Positions 1 to 6,239 are shown, numbered from the stretch's first letter. The stretch: 6,456 bases of DNA from an uncultured Erysipelotrichaceae bacterium (GCA_902799855.1 CADCCA010000054.1:1-6456), one strand, 5' to 3'. Made by a program: numbers and translations. Notes: generated from the sequence alone by a model not told the origin.

Positions 1-56
<56 letters not shown>

Positions 57-201
57 TTATTCTAGTTCAAAATAATTATCTGGTTTTGTATTTTTGTTTT
101 TAAACAAATTGACGTTGTGATGTTTGTACATCTGTTTAGTTTTCAAAGATCAGTTGCACGTTATTACTACGTAATATCTCTTGGGTCTCCCCGACACGTG
201 C
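57..201 (-). other. rRNA operon leader (transcribed spacer before 16S)
   Basis: This is the predicted transcribed leader between the downstream rrn promoter (start near 201) and the mature 16S 5' end. It contains the 15-base perfect inverted repeat TATTAC-GTA-GTAATA (minus strand, 176 to 162), a boxA-like motif at 138-152, and an AT-rich stretch (57-130) where RNase III or other processing of the 16S precursor would fall. A short TTTGTTT/AAACAAA inverted repeat lies at about 93-108. It carries no credible coding sequence. The leader assignment follows from position. The exact transcript ends are inferred. Confidence 0.75.
138..152 (-). promoter_or_regulatory. boxA-like antitermination motif of the rrn leader
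   Basis: The minus strand reads TGATCTTTGAAAACT, very close to the conserved Bacilli rRNA-leader motif TGTTCTTTGAAAACT. That motif binds the NusB/NusE antitermination complex and lets RNA polymerase pass through structured rRNA without stopping. It sits about 80 nt before the 16S 5' end, the expected place. No boxB was identified, as is usual for rrn leaders of this group. Confidence 0.75.
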
Positions 202-207
202 TTTGAT

Positions 208-237
208 ATAATATCACTTCGTAAATATCTGTGTCAA
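208..237 (-). promoter_or_regulatory. rrn promoter P2 (16S-proximal)
   Basis: On the minus strand a perfect -35 box TTGACA (237 to 232) is followed by an 18-base spacer and the -10 box TATTAT (213 to 208). The -10 is preceded by TGA, giving the extended TGnTATTAT form. The A-rich run upstream (about 241-275) resembles an UP element bound by the RNA polymerase alpha subunit. The start should fall near base 201. This is the strongest sigma-A-type promoter in the window by match to consensus, as expected for rRNA. Confidence 0.82.
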
Positions 238-308
238 TGCCTTTTTTACATTTTTTTCACAAATTTTTTGAAGTCATTTTAGCGGTCCTTTTGGGGCACG
301 CTTTTTCT

Positions 309-336
309 ATTATACATATTTATAGATATATGGCAA
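309..336 (-). promoter_or_regulatory. rrn promoter P1 (distal)
   Basis: The minus strand shows TTGCCA (336 to 331; five of six matches to the -35 consensus), a 16-base spacer and a perfect TATAAT (314 to 309). Upstream is about 23 bases of almost pure A/T (337-360) that can act as an UP element. It lies about 100 bp upstream of P2, the usual tandem layout of rRNA promoters in Firmicutes. The start is expected near 301-302. No other gene lies between it and the 16S. Confidence 0.75.
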
Positions 337-358
337 TATTTTTTATAAAAAAAATTAA

Positions 359-385
359 TACATGTACGCGTATACGCGCGCATAT
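359..385. other. 27-nt strictly alternating pyrimidine-purine tract (Z-DNA prone)
   Basis: Every base from 359 to 385 alternates pyrimidine and purine without a break. The core is CG-rich and includes the perfect 12-bp palindrome CGCGTATACGCG (367-378) followed by GCGCGC (376-381). It stands out as a GC-rich island in an otherwise extremely AT-rich intergenic region. It lies between the terminator of the lipoprotein gene and rrn promoter P1. Alternating CG/TA/CA tracts are the known sequence class that flips to left-handed Z-DNA or extrudes cruciforms under negative supercoiling. A role here is inference only. Confidence 0.6.
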
Positions 386-390
386 TTATA

Positions 391-423
391 TAAAGGAAAA
401 GACCAAGTGTTTCCACCTGGCCT
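391..423 (-). terminator. Intrinsic terminator of the left phosphatase lipoprotein gene
   Basis: On the minus strand AGGCCAGGTG and CACTTGGTCT (arms at 414-423 and 400-409) form a 10-bp stem with two G-U pairs, closed by a GAAA tetraloop. The stem is followed by the pyrimidine tail TTTCCTTTA. It begins 24 nt after the TAA stop of the lipoprotein gene. The wobble pairs and the U-rich tail exist only in the leftward transcript, which sets the strand. It insulates the lipoprotein gene from the rrn promoters just downstream. Confidence 0.85.
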
Positions 424-446
424 ATTCTAATTCATGTTTTTTAAGA

Positions 447-1937
447 TTATCTTGCTGGTTCAAGCATAATGTTTTTAATTGTATCAACAGTATTCTGTGG
501 GACTGAACACGCTTTCACCAAGAAATTTTCGATATTATCTTTTAATAATGCATTAGCATTCCAAGAATAACCACCAGTGGTATCTTTTTGGAGCTGTTCT
601 ATCAACTTTGGCCAACGATCATATTGATGTTGATGACCATTAAGATGGCTTCTAATATGTTCATTATTAATTGAACTATATGAAGTTAGTTCAAAGTCGA
701 TCACTAAATCTTCATAACTAACACCTAATAAGCCATTAAGTAAGAAGCCGATTGTGCCTGTACGATCCGCACCACCATGGCAATGATAATAAACTGGCTT
801 ATTATTCGCATTCTTTAATAATTCAAAAATAGGAGCGACATAACTTCTAGTTAAAGTAAATGTTTGTTCATATGATTTGATGGCGTATTGTTGATAGGCG
901 ATATCGCCACCGTTAGCAAAGCCACAGGCTTTATAGTTATCAAAAATATCACCACTGCCTCGTAAGTCGAGTTCGACACCACCGACCATGCCCATATCTT
1001 CTCTGAAAGCTTTTTTAGCCACATTTGTGATGGTGTTATAGTGACCGGTATTTGTCATTGTGGTGATTTCACCACCTCTATAAACTAAGCCTTGTTTTAC
1101 TCTTTGGCCTGATTGAGTCATATAACCACCCATATCACGAACATTATAAATACCGCGACCATCTTCTTCTCCGGTTAATGAACGCGCAAGAATCCAACGT
1201 GGATAATCGCCTGTAGTAAAGTTACCAACTGCTGATTCTTTGCCGTTAGCGACGACCTTCCAATAGTATTTTGTGTTCACAAACAAGTTTCTAACGGTCA
1301 CTGAGTTAGAAGATGTTTTATATTCTTTAGCATTGCTAAAATCACTATTTTGGCTTAATAACACTGTGTATTCACTTGCTTTAGCGGATTCCTTGGCTTC
1401 AAATTCTAATTCGACACCCATGCTCTTATCACTGCGGTCTGGGATTTTGCCATTAACAGTTCTATTTTGGCCGTTAACATCACCTGTATCTAAATAGCCT
1501 TTGCTGCTATCTTCGATATTCAATGAGATTTCATAATATTTATATGGATCTTGGCTGCTGCTACGCGACGCTCTGATATCATCAATATATTTCTTACAGT
1601 TAGAAGTTAACATTGAAACATCTTGAGGAAGATAGATGTTAAAGTTTTCTCCTTCAATCTTTTCTTTAGGAGCAGAGGACGAACTAGCTTTACTAGAACT
1701 GCTACTTGCCTTACTAGAAGATTGCTTGCTAGAAGAACTACTAGCTTTACTAGAAGATGAGCTTGGTTTTGATGATGGCTTATCTTCGGAAGAACTATCT
1801 TCTAAAGAAGAATCTTCAATTAAAGAAGAATCTGGTTCATAAGATGGTTCTTTACTTGTTGGATCAGAACTGTTACAAGCTGTCACGCATAAGGCCGCTA
1901 ACATTAAAGGAAATAAAAAGACTTTACTTTTTTTCAT
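447..1937 (-). CDS. Surface lipoprotein with Ser-rich stalk, FN3-like region and tyrosine-phosphatase domain
   Basis: This 496-residue protein starts with a lipoprotein signal peptide whose lipobox V-T-A-C predicts lipid attachment at Cys21. Residues 22-96 are a Ser/Lys/Glu-rich, low-complexity stalk, with SSSSSKA-type units at 54-89. Residues ~100-180 are a domain I do not recognise. Residues ~185-242 look fibronectin III-like (YTVLLSQ, YYWKVVANG). Residues ~263-445 match the Y_phosphatase3/LipA-type family: NVRDMGG (265-271), GLVYRGGE, VELDLRG, and the P-loop HCHGGADRTG with nucleophile Cys386 and Arg392 (CX5R). It should dephosphorylate phosphotyrosine, or possibly phosphoinositide, outside the cell; the substrate is unknown. 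The ATG at 1937 has a GAGG site 7 nt upstream and yields a clean signal peptide. It lies downstream of its paralogue at 2028-3311, with a terminator and probable own promoter between. Catalytic residues are intact. Confidence 0.88.
   Translation of the reverse strand: MKKSKVFLFPLMLAALCVTACNSSDPTSKEPSYEPDSSLIEDSSLEDSSSEDKPSSKPSSSSSKASSSSSKQSSSKASSSSSKASSSSAPKEKIEGENFNIYLPQDVSMLTSNCKKYIDDIRASRSSSQDPYKYYEISLNIEDSSKGYLDTGDVNGQNRTVNGKIPDRSDKSMGVELEFEAKESAKASEYTVLLSQNSDFSNAKEYKTSSNSVTVRNLFVNTKYYWKVVANGKESAVGNFTTGDYPRWILARSLTGEEDGRGIYNVRDMGGYMTQSGQRVKQGLVYRGGEITTMTNTGHYNTITNVAKKAFREDMGMVGGVELDLRGSGDIFDNYKACGFANGGDIAYQQYAIKSYEQTFTLTRSYVAPIFELLKNANNKPVYYHCHGGADRTGTIGFLLNGLLGVSYEDLVIDFELTSYSSINNEHIRSHLNGHQHQYDRWPKLIEQLQKDTTGGYSWNANALLKDNIENFLVKACSVPQNTVDTIKNIMLEPAR
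1671..1778 (-). repeat. In-frame Ser-rich repeat coding the lipoprotein stalk
   Basis: This stretch encodes residues 54-89 of the left lipoprotein: four SSSSSKA-like blocks plus a shorter SSSKA/KQ variant. At DNA level the unit TCTAGTAAAGCTAGT recurs in three imperfect copies. Serine is written with both AGY (AGT, AGC) and TCN (TCT, TCA, TCG, TCC) codons, so selection keeps the amino-acid pattern and the array is not a fresh DNA slippage product. Such stalks usually span the cell wall or hold a domain away from the membrane. The neighbouring paralogue lacks it. Confidence 0.8.
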
Positions 1938-1969
1938 ATGAATACCTCAATTAGATTTATTTTACTTCT

Positions 1970-1979
1970 TTTATAAGCA
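1970..1979 (-). promoter_or_regulatory. Probable -10 region for the left lipoprotein gene
   Basis: The minus strand reads TGCTTATAAA, giving a TATAAA -10 box (1975 to 1970) with a TG just upstream. Transcription would start near 1963, about 25 nt before the ATG. I see no convincing -35 box at the right spacing, so activity depends on the extended -10-like context. It overlaps the tail of the upstream terminator, which would make this gene independently transcribed. Confidence 0.4.
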
Positions 1980-2009
1980 AAATAAAAGTGACCAAAAGTG
2001 GCCACTTCT
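1977..2009 (-). terminator. Intrinsic terminator of the right phosphatase lipoprotein gene
   Basis: In the leftward transcript AGAAGTGGCC (2009 to 2000) pairs with GGTCACTTTT (1993 to 1984) to make a 10-bp stem with G-U pairs around a 6-nt loop. The tail reads ATTTTGC. It begins 18 nt after the TAA of the right lipoprotein gene. The same bases include the perfect palindrome AAGTGGCCACTT (1996-2007), so an alternative fold or a protein-binding site is possible. Its T-tail runs straight into the -10 region of the next gene. Confidence 0.75.
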
Positions 2010-2027
2010 ATTAATTAGATATTTAAT

Positions 2028-3311
2028 TTAGTCTTCGAGCATGATATCACGAATTGTATCAATTGTGGCTTGTGGGACTGAACATGCTTTAACTAAGAAA
2101 TTTTCAATATTGTCTTTTAATAAAGCGTTAGCGTCATAAGCATAACCACCAGTGGTATCAGTTTTAATCTGATTAATTAAAGCTGGCCAACGGTCATATT
2201 GATGTTGATGACCATCAAGGTGGTTTCTAATGTGTTCATTATTAATGGAACTATAGGAAGTTAATTCAAAGTCGATGACTAAATCCGCATAACTAACGCC
2301 TAATAAACCGTTAAGTAAGAAACCGACTGTACCTGTACGGTCAGCACCACCGAAGCAGTGATAATAAACTGGTTTTTTATCAGCGTTTTTTAAGATTTCA
2401 AAGATTGGAGCGACATAACTTCTTGTTTGAGTGAATGTTTGTTCATATGATTTGATAGCATATTGTTGATATTCGATATCACCATTCTCTGCAAAGCCGT
2501 TGGCGTTGTAACCATCGGAAATATCAGAGGCGCCTCTCAAATCGAGTTCGACACCACCAACCATGCCCATATCTTCTCTGAAGGCTTTCTTCGCAACTTC
2601 AGTAATGGTGTTATAGTGACCACTGCTACTCATGGTTGTGATTTCGCCACCACGGAAGACTAAGCCCTGTTTGACTCTCTTACCTGACTCGGTCATGTAA
2701 CCGCCCATATCACGGACGTTAAAAATACCACGACCATCTTCTTCACCAGTTAATGATCTACAAGTAATCCAGCGTGGATAATCACCGGTTGTGAAGTGTT
2801 CGACGCCTGACGCTAATTGTCCGTCCGCTTCGACTTTCCAGTAATATTCCGTGTTAACGAATAAGTTTCTAGCGACAACAGAATTACCTTCTGTTTCATA
2901 TTCTTTGGCGTTAGTAAAATTCTCATTATCACTAACGATGACTTTGTATTGTTTGCCTTCGTAGCTTTGATTTTTGACTTCGAATTTTAATTCGACACCC
3001 ATGCTCTTATCGCTTCTATCTGGAATTGAGCCGTTAACGGTTCTATTTTGACCGTTTACATCACCTGTATCTAAATAGCCTTTAGAGCTATCTTCGATAT
3101 TTAGTGAAATATCATGTAATTTATATGGGTCATCTGCTTCTTCTTGTAATGCTCTCATATCATCTACGTATTGTTTGCAGTTAGAAGAAAGCATTGATGT
3201 ATCTTCAGGATCAAGTAAATCAATTGGAGCGCGTTCTTGACCGCCTGTTCCTGAACATGCGCTTAAAACAAGGGCAAGTAAAGAAAAGACAACAAACTTG
3301 GTGTTTTTCAT
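2028..3311 (-). CDS. Surface lipoprotein with FN3-like region and tyrosine-phosphatase domain (paralogue without stalk)
   Basis: This 427-residue protein has a lipoprotein signal peptide with lipobox L-S-A-C, predicting lipidation at Cys19. About 15 polar residues follow, then the mature region shared with the downstream paralogue. An unrecognised domain with NIEDSSKGYLDTGDVNG (71-87) comes first, then an FN3-like strand pattern (~120-174) and the Y_phosphatase3-type domain (~196-376). The latter has NVRDMGG (198-204), GLVFRGGE, VELDLRG (254-260) and P-loop HCFGGADRTG with Cys319 and Arg325. By hand alignment it is about 78% identical to the left copy over ~386 residues, and about 83% from the phosphatase domain on. 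The Ser-rich stalk is absent. GAGAGG lies 8 nt before the ATG, and a probable promoter and a terminator flank it. Likely an extracellular phosphatase; substrate unknown. Confidence 0.88.
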   Translation of the reverse strand: MKNTKFVVFSLLALVLSACSGTGGQERAPIDLLDPEDTSMLSSNCKQYVDDMRALQEEADDPYKLHDISLNIEDSSKGYLDTGDVNGQNRTVNGSIPDRSDKSMGVELKFEVKNQSYEGKQYKVIVSDNENFTNAKEYETEGNSVVARNLFVNTEYYWKVEADGQLASGVEHFTTGDYPRWITCRSLTGEEDGRGIFNVRDMGGYMTESGKRVKQGLVFRGGEITTMSSSGHYNTITEVAKKAFREDMGMVGGVELDLRGASDISDGYNANGFAENGDIEYQQYAIKSYEQTFTQTRSYVAPIFEILKNADKKPVYYHCFGGADRTGTVGFLLNGLLGVSYADLVIDFELTSYSSINNEHIRNHLDGHQHQYDRWPALINQIKTDTTGGYAYDANALLKDNIENFLVKACSVPQATIDTIRDIMLED

Positions 3312-3334
3312 ATATAAAACCTCTCTTTGTAGTT

Positions 3335-3343
3335 ATTATGGCA
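3335..3343 (-). promoter_or_regulatory. Probable extended -10 promoter of the right lipoprotein gene
   Basis: The minus strand shows TGC followed by CATAAT, an extended -10 (TGnTATAAT type) with five of six matches in the hexamer. The start is expected near 3328, about 17 nt before the ATG and just ahead of the GAGAGG ribosome site. The best -35-like sequence, TTGTCA (3369 to 3364), is 23 bases away, too far for normal use. It lies between the terminator of the glycolytic operon and the lipoprotein gene, where a promoter is needed. Confidence 0.45.
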
Positions 3344-3394
3344 AAAAGAAGGGCGCTAAATAATGACAATGTTGTGATTAGATAAAAACCTTAT

Positions 3395-3434
3395 TGAGAA
3401 AAGAAAAAAGAGGATGTCTTAATAACACCCTCTT
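3395..3434 (-). terminator. Intrinsic terminator of the gap-pgk-tpiA-BI-1 operon
   Basis: The leftward transcript forms AAGAGGGTGT (3434 to 3425) paired with ACATCCTCTT (3417 to 3408), a 10-bp stem with one G-U pair around a 7-nt loop. The U-rich tail TTTTCTTTTCTC follows directly. It begins 14 nt after the stop of the Bax inhibitor-1-like gene. It is a textbook rho-independent terminator and marks the end of the glycolytic operon. Confidence 0.9.
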
Positions 3435-3448
3435 ATTAACTTAAATTC

Positions 3449-4237
3449 TTATCTACGTCTTCCTGTAATGAGCATCATGAAGTAGATGACTCTAATAAGG
3501 ATGGAAATGAAATCGCTATAAAGGATGAAAGCGCAGTAATAGACAAGATTATTATCTTGTTGTGCACCATTTTCTGCGATTCTTCTAATGCGGTTAACAT
3601 CATATAACGTGACGAGCATTAAGAAGGCAAAGATTATTAAACTCACAATCCAAGAGATGGTGATATTGCTTTGACTCACTCCTCCAATAATAATCATTAA
3701 CCAGTTCATTAAACTTAATAAACCAGCGCCGATTAATAATCCTAGTAGGATAACACCAATTCCCGCTAAACGACCTTTACTAATATAGCCTAATAAGGCC
3801 ATTGTCCCGAATATCAAAGCGGTAATACCAAACGATTCCGCTAAGATCACCCAGTCAACAATGAAGGTAAATGCTGATAGCATAATACCCATTAAGACGG
3901 TATAGATGATTAAAGGCACTAAGATGTTATGCTTACCTCTTATAAAAGTAATTGGAAGCACAAACGACATCACAAGCAAACTAATCGCCGAAACAATTAA
4001 TGTAATGATTAAAGTGTTAACGAGATTTTGCGATAAGACGAGATTACCCATCCCATCATCAACCGCAGTTTTGATGAGAAGAGCTTGGAAACCATAGCCA
4101 AATCCTGCTGCTACTACTGTGGTAATGAGCAAGCAAACAAACATCATCCCAAATACTTTTGTTAAGAAAGCACCTTTGGTTTGCTTATTTGTAAAATCGT
4201 AAATGACTTGGTTATTGTCGTTATAAGAATTGTACAT
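3449..4237 (-). CDS. Bax inhibitor-1 / YccA-YetJ family membrane protein
   Basis: This 262-residue protein is very hydrophobic, with about seven membrane segments near residues 25-48, 74-96, 104-124, 133-151, 157-183, 193-213 and 231-256. It ends with the family's basic tail GRRR. Family signatures are SFGITALIFGTMALLGY (135-151) followed by SKGRL, and the two acidic residues that act as the Ca2+/pH switch in Bacillus YetJ: Asp213 in LYDVNRIRR and Asp242 in LYSDFI. It is expected to be an inner-membrane Ca2+ leak channel or a related stress-response protein. It starts 15 nt after the tpiA stop. An AGGA overlapping that stop lies 13 nt from the ATG, a long spacing, so co-translation with tpiA is likely. 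It takes the slot where pgm-eno follow tpiA in Bacillus. Confidence 0.9.
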   Translation of the reverse strand: MYNSYNDNNQVIYDFTNKQTKGAFLTKVFGMMFVCLLITTVVAAGFGYGFQALLIKTAVDDGMGNLVLSQNLVNTLIITLIVSAISLLVMSFVLPITFIRGKHNILVPLIIYTVLMGIMLSAFTFIVDWVILAESFGITALIFGTMALLGYISKGRLAGIGVILLGLLIGAGLLSLMNWLMIIIGGVSQSNITISWIVSLIIFAFLMLVTLYDVNRIRRIAENGAQQDNNLVYYCAFILYSDFISILIRVIYFMMLITGRRR

Positions 4238-4252
4238 GGATGATTTTTTATC

Positions 4253-5008
4253 CTAGAGAATGTTTGTTAATAACGCTTCGTAAGAATCGATCTTTAAGGA
4301 AGCACCACCAACTAAAGCACCATCAACATCTGGGCAAGATAAGTAAGCTTTGATGTTTTCTGGTTTAACAGAACCACCATATAAGACTCTAATTTCATCA
4401 GCGACATCACCGAATAAATTTCTTAATTCGTCACGGATGAATTTGCAAACGTCTTCAGCGATTTCTGTAGAAGCGTTTTTGCCTGTACCAATGGACCAAA
4501 CTGGTTCATAGGCAACGACTAATTTTTTAACCTGGTTAGAGGTTAAATCCTTTAAGCCCACTCTCACTTGTTCACCAACGACTGCTTTGGTTTGGCCTGC
4601 TTCAAACTGAGCAAGCGTTTCACCAACGCAATACACAGGAACCATCTCGTTTTCGATTAAGGCTTTGACTTTAGCGTTGCACTTTTCGTTTGTTTCATTG
4701 TCATATGTTCTTCTTTCGCTATGACCGATAATGCACCAGTCAATGCCGAATTCTTTTAACATTGGGATAGAAACTTCGCCAGTGAAAGCACCGTGGTCAT
4801 TGAAGTGAACGTTTTGCGCAGCAACAATCATTTCTTTAGCAGCGTTTTCTTTTGTAGCGGCTAAGGAAAGATATGTTGGAGCAACGCCTAAATCGATGTT
4901 ATTGGCTTGAGCTTTTTTGGCTAAATCACGAGAGGCAATGGCGAACTCTTTAGCTTCGCTAGAGAGTTTGTTCATTTTCCAGTTGCCTAATAATAATTTT
5001 CTTCTCAT
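4253..5008 (-). CDS. tpiA: Triosephosphate isomerase
   Basis: This 251-residue cytosolic enzyme interconverts dihydroxyacetone phosphate and glyceraldehyde-3-phosphate in glycolysis. It has every hallmark: GNWKMN (8-13) with substrate-binding Lys11, IIGHSERR with electrophile His96, AYEPVWSIGTGK with catalytic base Glu168 and the mobile loop 6, and the phosphate-gripping YGGSVKP (210-216) and GALVGGASL (230-238). Its length is normal for the family. I place the start at 5008, where the usual MRRKLLLGNWKMN begins. An open frame continues upstream to 5044, but that would add 12 non-homologous residues inside pgk. The ATG follows the pgk TAA after a single base (TAATATG), with no good Shine-Dalgarno, pointing to translational coupling with pgk. 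Confidence 0.97.
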   Translation of the reverse strand: MRRKLLLGNWKMNKLSSEAKEFAIASRDLAKKAQANNIDLGVAPTYLSLAATKENAAKEMIVAAQNVHFNDHGAFTGEVSIPMLKEFGIDWCIIGHSERRTYDNETNEKCNAKVKALIENEMVPVYCVGETLAQFEAGQTKAVVGEQVRVGLKDLTSNQVKKLVVAYEPVWSIGTGKNASTEIAEDVCKFIRDELRNLFGDVADEIRVLYGGSVKPENIKAYLSCPDVDGALVGGASLKIDSYEALLTNIL

Positions 5009-5009
5009 A

Positions 5010-6239
5010 TTATCTAACCACATCGATGCCTGGTAAGTGGCCATCGTTTTCGATCATTTCTAAGGAAGCACCCCCACCAGTAGAAACGTGAGAGAATTTA
5101 TCTTTATAACCGAATTGTTTGACAGCAGCAGCTGAGTCACCACCACCACAGACGGTGAAGGCTTTATCATTCTTAGCGATTGCTTCACAAACGGCTAATG
5201 TACCTTTTTGGAATTCATCTTGTTCAAAGACACCCATTGGACCATTCCAGAAGATCATCTTGGCTTTTAAGATTTCATTAGCGAAGAGTTCTCTTGTGGC
5301 TGGACCGACATCTAAACCTTGAAAATCGTTTGGAATATCATTGGATTTAACGACTTGGACTGTGGTTCTTTCAGCAGGATCAAAGGCATCAGCAACGACA
5401 CTATCGACTGGTAAAACGATTTTACCATTGGCTTTTAAGAAACAGTTTTTCGCGTAATCTAATTGATCTTCTTCCACTGGGGATGTGCCAGTAGCGTGAC
5501 CTAAGGCTCTTAAGAAGGTGAATGCCATCGCACCACCGATTAAGATTTTGTCGCATTTTAAGAGTAAGGATTCGATAACTTTGATTTTATCGCTGACTTT
5601 TAAACCACCTAAAATAGCAACGTATGGTCTATCTTCATCTTTAACATCAACACAACGTGTTAAGTTAGCGACTTCTTTTTCGACTAAGTAACCAACAGCC
5701 ACTGGTTTACCTTCGCCTTTTAAGATTTCAGGAATGCCGTATGTGGAAGCGTGGGCTCTATGAGCACTACCGAAAGCATCCATCACGAAGGCATCGCCTA
5801 AAGCAGCCCAAATCTTGGCTAATTCAGGATCGTTCTTTTCTTCGCCTTTTTCATAACGGGTATTTTGCATTAATAAGACTTCGCCATCTTTTAAAGCGTT
5901 GACAGCGTTTGTTAATGTTTCACCACGTGTTTCTTTAACGAAGACAACTGGTTGATTTAATAATTCACCTAAACGTTTGGCAACTGGTTCTAAGTTACCA
6001 TCTCTAATTTGTTTAGCGAATTTTTCTGGATCTTCTTGGGCTAATTTGTGTTTGACTTTGCCTAAGTGGGACATTAAGACAACACGAGCGCCTTTAGAAA
6101 TTAATTCTTTAATGGTTGGTAAGGCAGCGACGATTCTATTATCATCACGAATTGCACCATCTTTAAGTGGGACGTTGAAGTCGACACGAACGATGACTCT
6201 TTTACCTTGTAAGCCATTCATTTCTTTAACTGTTAACAT
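5010..6239 (-). CDS. pgk: Phosphoglycerate kinase
   Basis: This 409-residue enzyme transfers the phosphate of 1,3-bisphosphoglycerate to ADP, giving 3-phosphoglycerate and ATP. It shows the N-domain motifs VIVRVDFNVPL (15-25), DDNR, LMSHLGK, QNTRYEKGEE and MDAFGSAHRAHAST, all for phosphoglycerate binding. The C-domain shows GGLKVSDKI, IGGAMAFTFL, IFWNGPMGVFE, VCGGGDSAAA and STGGGASLEMIE for nucleotide binding. Minor departures from the common forms are GGLKVSDK instead of GGAKVSDK and HLGKVKHKL instead of the usual GRPKG run. Length is slightly above the usual ~395. The start at 6239 has AAAGGAG 10 nt upstream. An internal Met7 is a weaker alternative. It lies between gap and tpiA in the conserved glycolytic operon order. 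Confidence 0.97.
   Translation of the reverse strand: MLTVKEMNGLQGKRVIVRVDFNVPLKDGAIRDDNRIVAALPTIKELISKGARVVLMSHLGKVKHKLAQEDPEKFAKQIRDGNLEPVAKRLGELLNQPVVFVKETRGETLTNAVNALKDGEVLLMQNTRYEKGEEKNDPELAKIWAALGDAFVMDAFGSAHRAHASTYGIPEILKGEGKPVAVGYLVEKEVANLTRCVDVKDEDRPYVAILGGLKVSDKIKVIESLLLKCDKILIGGAMAFTFLRALGHATGTSPVEEDQLDYAKNCFLKANGKIVLPVDSVVADAFDPAERTTVQVVKSNDIPNDFQGLDVGPATRELFANEILKAKMIFWNGPMGVFEQDEFQKGTLAVCEAIAKNDKAFTVCGGGDSAAAVKQFGYKDKFSHVSTGGGASLEMIENDGHLPGIDVVR

Larger units (their letters stand above)
450..3194 (-). repeat. Tandem gene duplication (two phosphatase lipoprotein units)
   Basis: The two lipoprotein genes are direct repeats. Homology begins at the MLTSNC/MLSSNC codons (about 1613 in the left copy, 3194 in the right) and runs to the shared ending NIMLE/DIMLE near the stops (about 450 and 2031). 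Long stretches are near-identical in DNA too, for example around 970-1010 against 2550-2580. The signal peptides, the stalk and the intergenic DNA are not conserved. The divergence indicates an old duplication that has been kept. Confidence 0.85.

Noticed and set aside
367..378. CGCGTATACGCG palindrome as a mobile-element end or attachment site
   Set aside because: There is no matching copy elsewhere in the window, no transposase or integrase, and no target duplication seen.
231..506. Plus-strand open frame of 91 codons over the rrn promoter region
   Set aside because: It has no ribosome site, overlaps both rrn promoters, the terminator and the end of the lipoprotein gene, and its Phe/Ile/His-rich translation reflects AT-rich DNA.
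1273..1497. Plus-strand open frame opposite the FN3-like region
   Set aside because: It has no ribosome site and lies inside a strongly supported gene on the other strand. The same holds for the antisense frames at 2463-2663, 3194-3385, 3906-4097, 5119-5322 and 5977-6324.
1671..1778. CRISPR or tandem DNA repeat array
   Set aside because: The repeats are short, imperfect and in frame, coding a Ser-rich stalk, with no spacers.
1636..1954. Plus-strand Leu/Glu-rich open frames opposite the Ser-rich stalk
   Set aside because: They are antisense shadows of the repetitive Ser codons (AGY/TCN read back as Leu/Glu-type codons) and have no initiation signals.
3364..3369. TTGTCA as a -35 box for the right lipoprotein gene
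   Set aside because: It is 23 bases from the -10 hexamer, outside the usable 15-19 range.
5009..5044. N-terminal extension of TpiA (MATYQASMWLDN)
   Set aside because: The family start MRRKLLLGNWKMN fits at 5008. The extension overlaps pgk codons and resembles no TpiA N-terminus.
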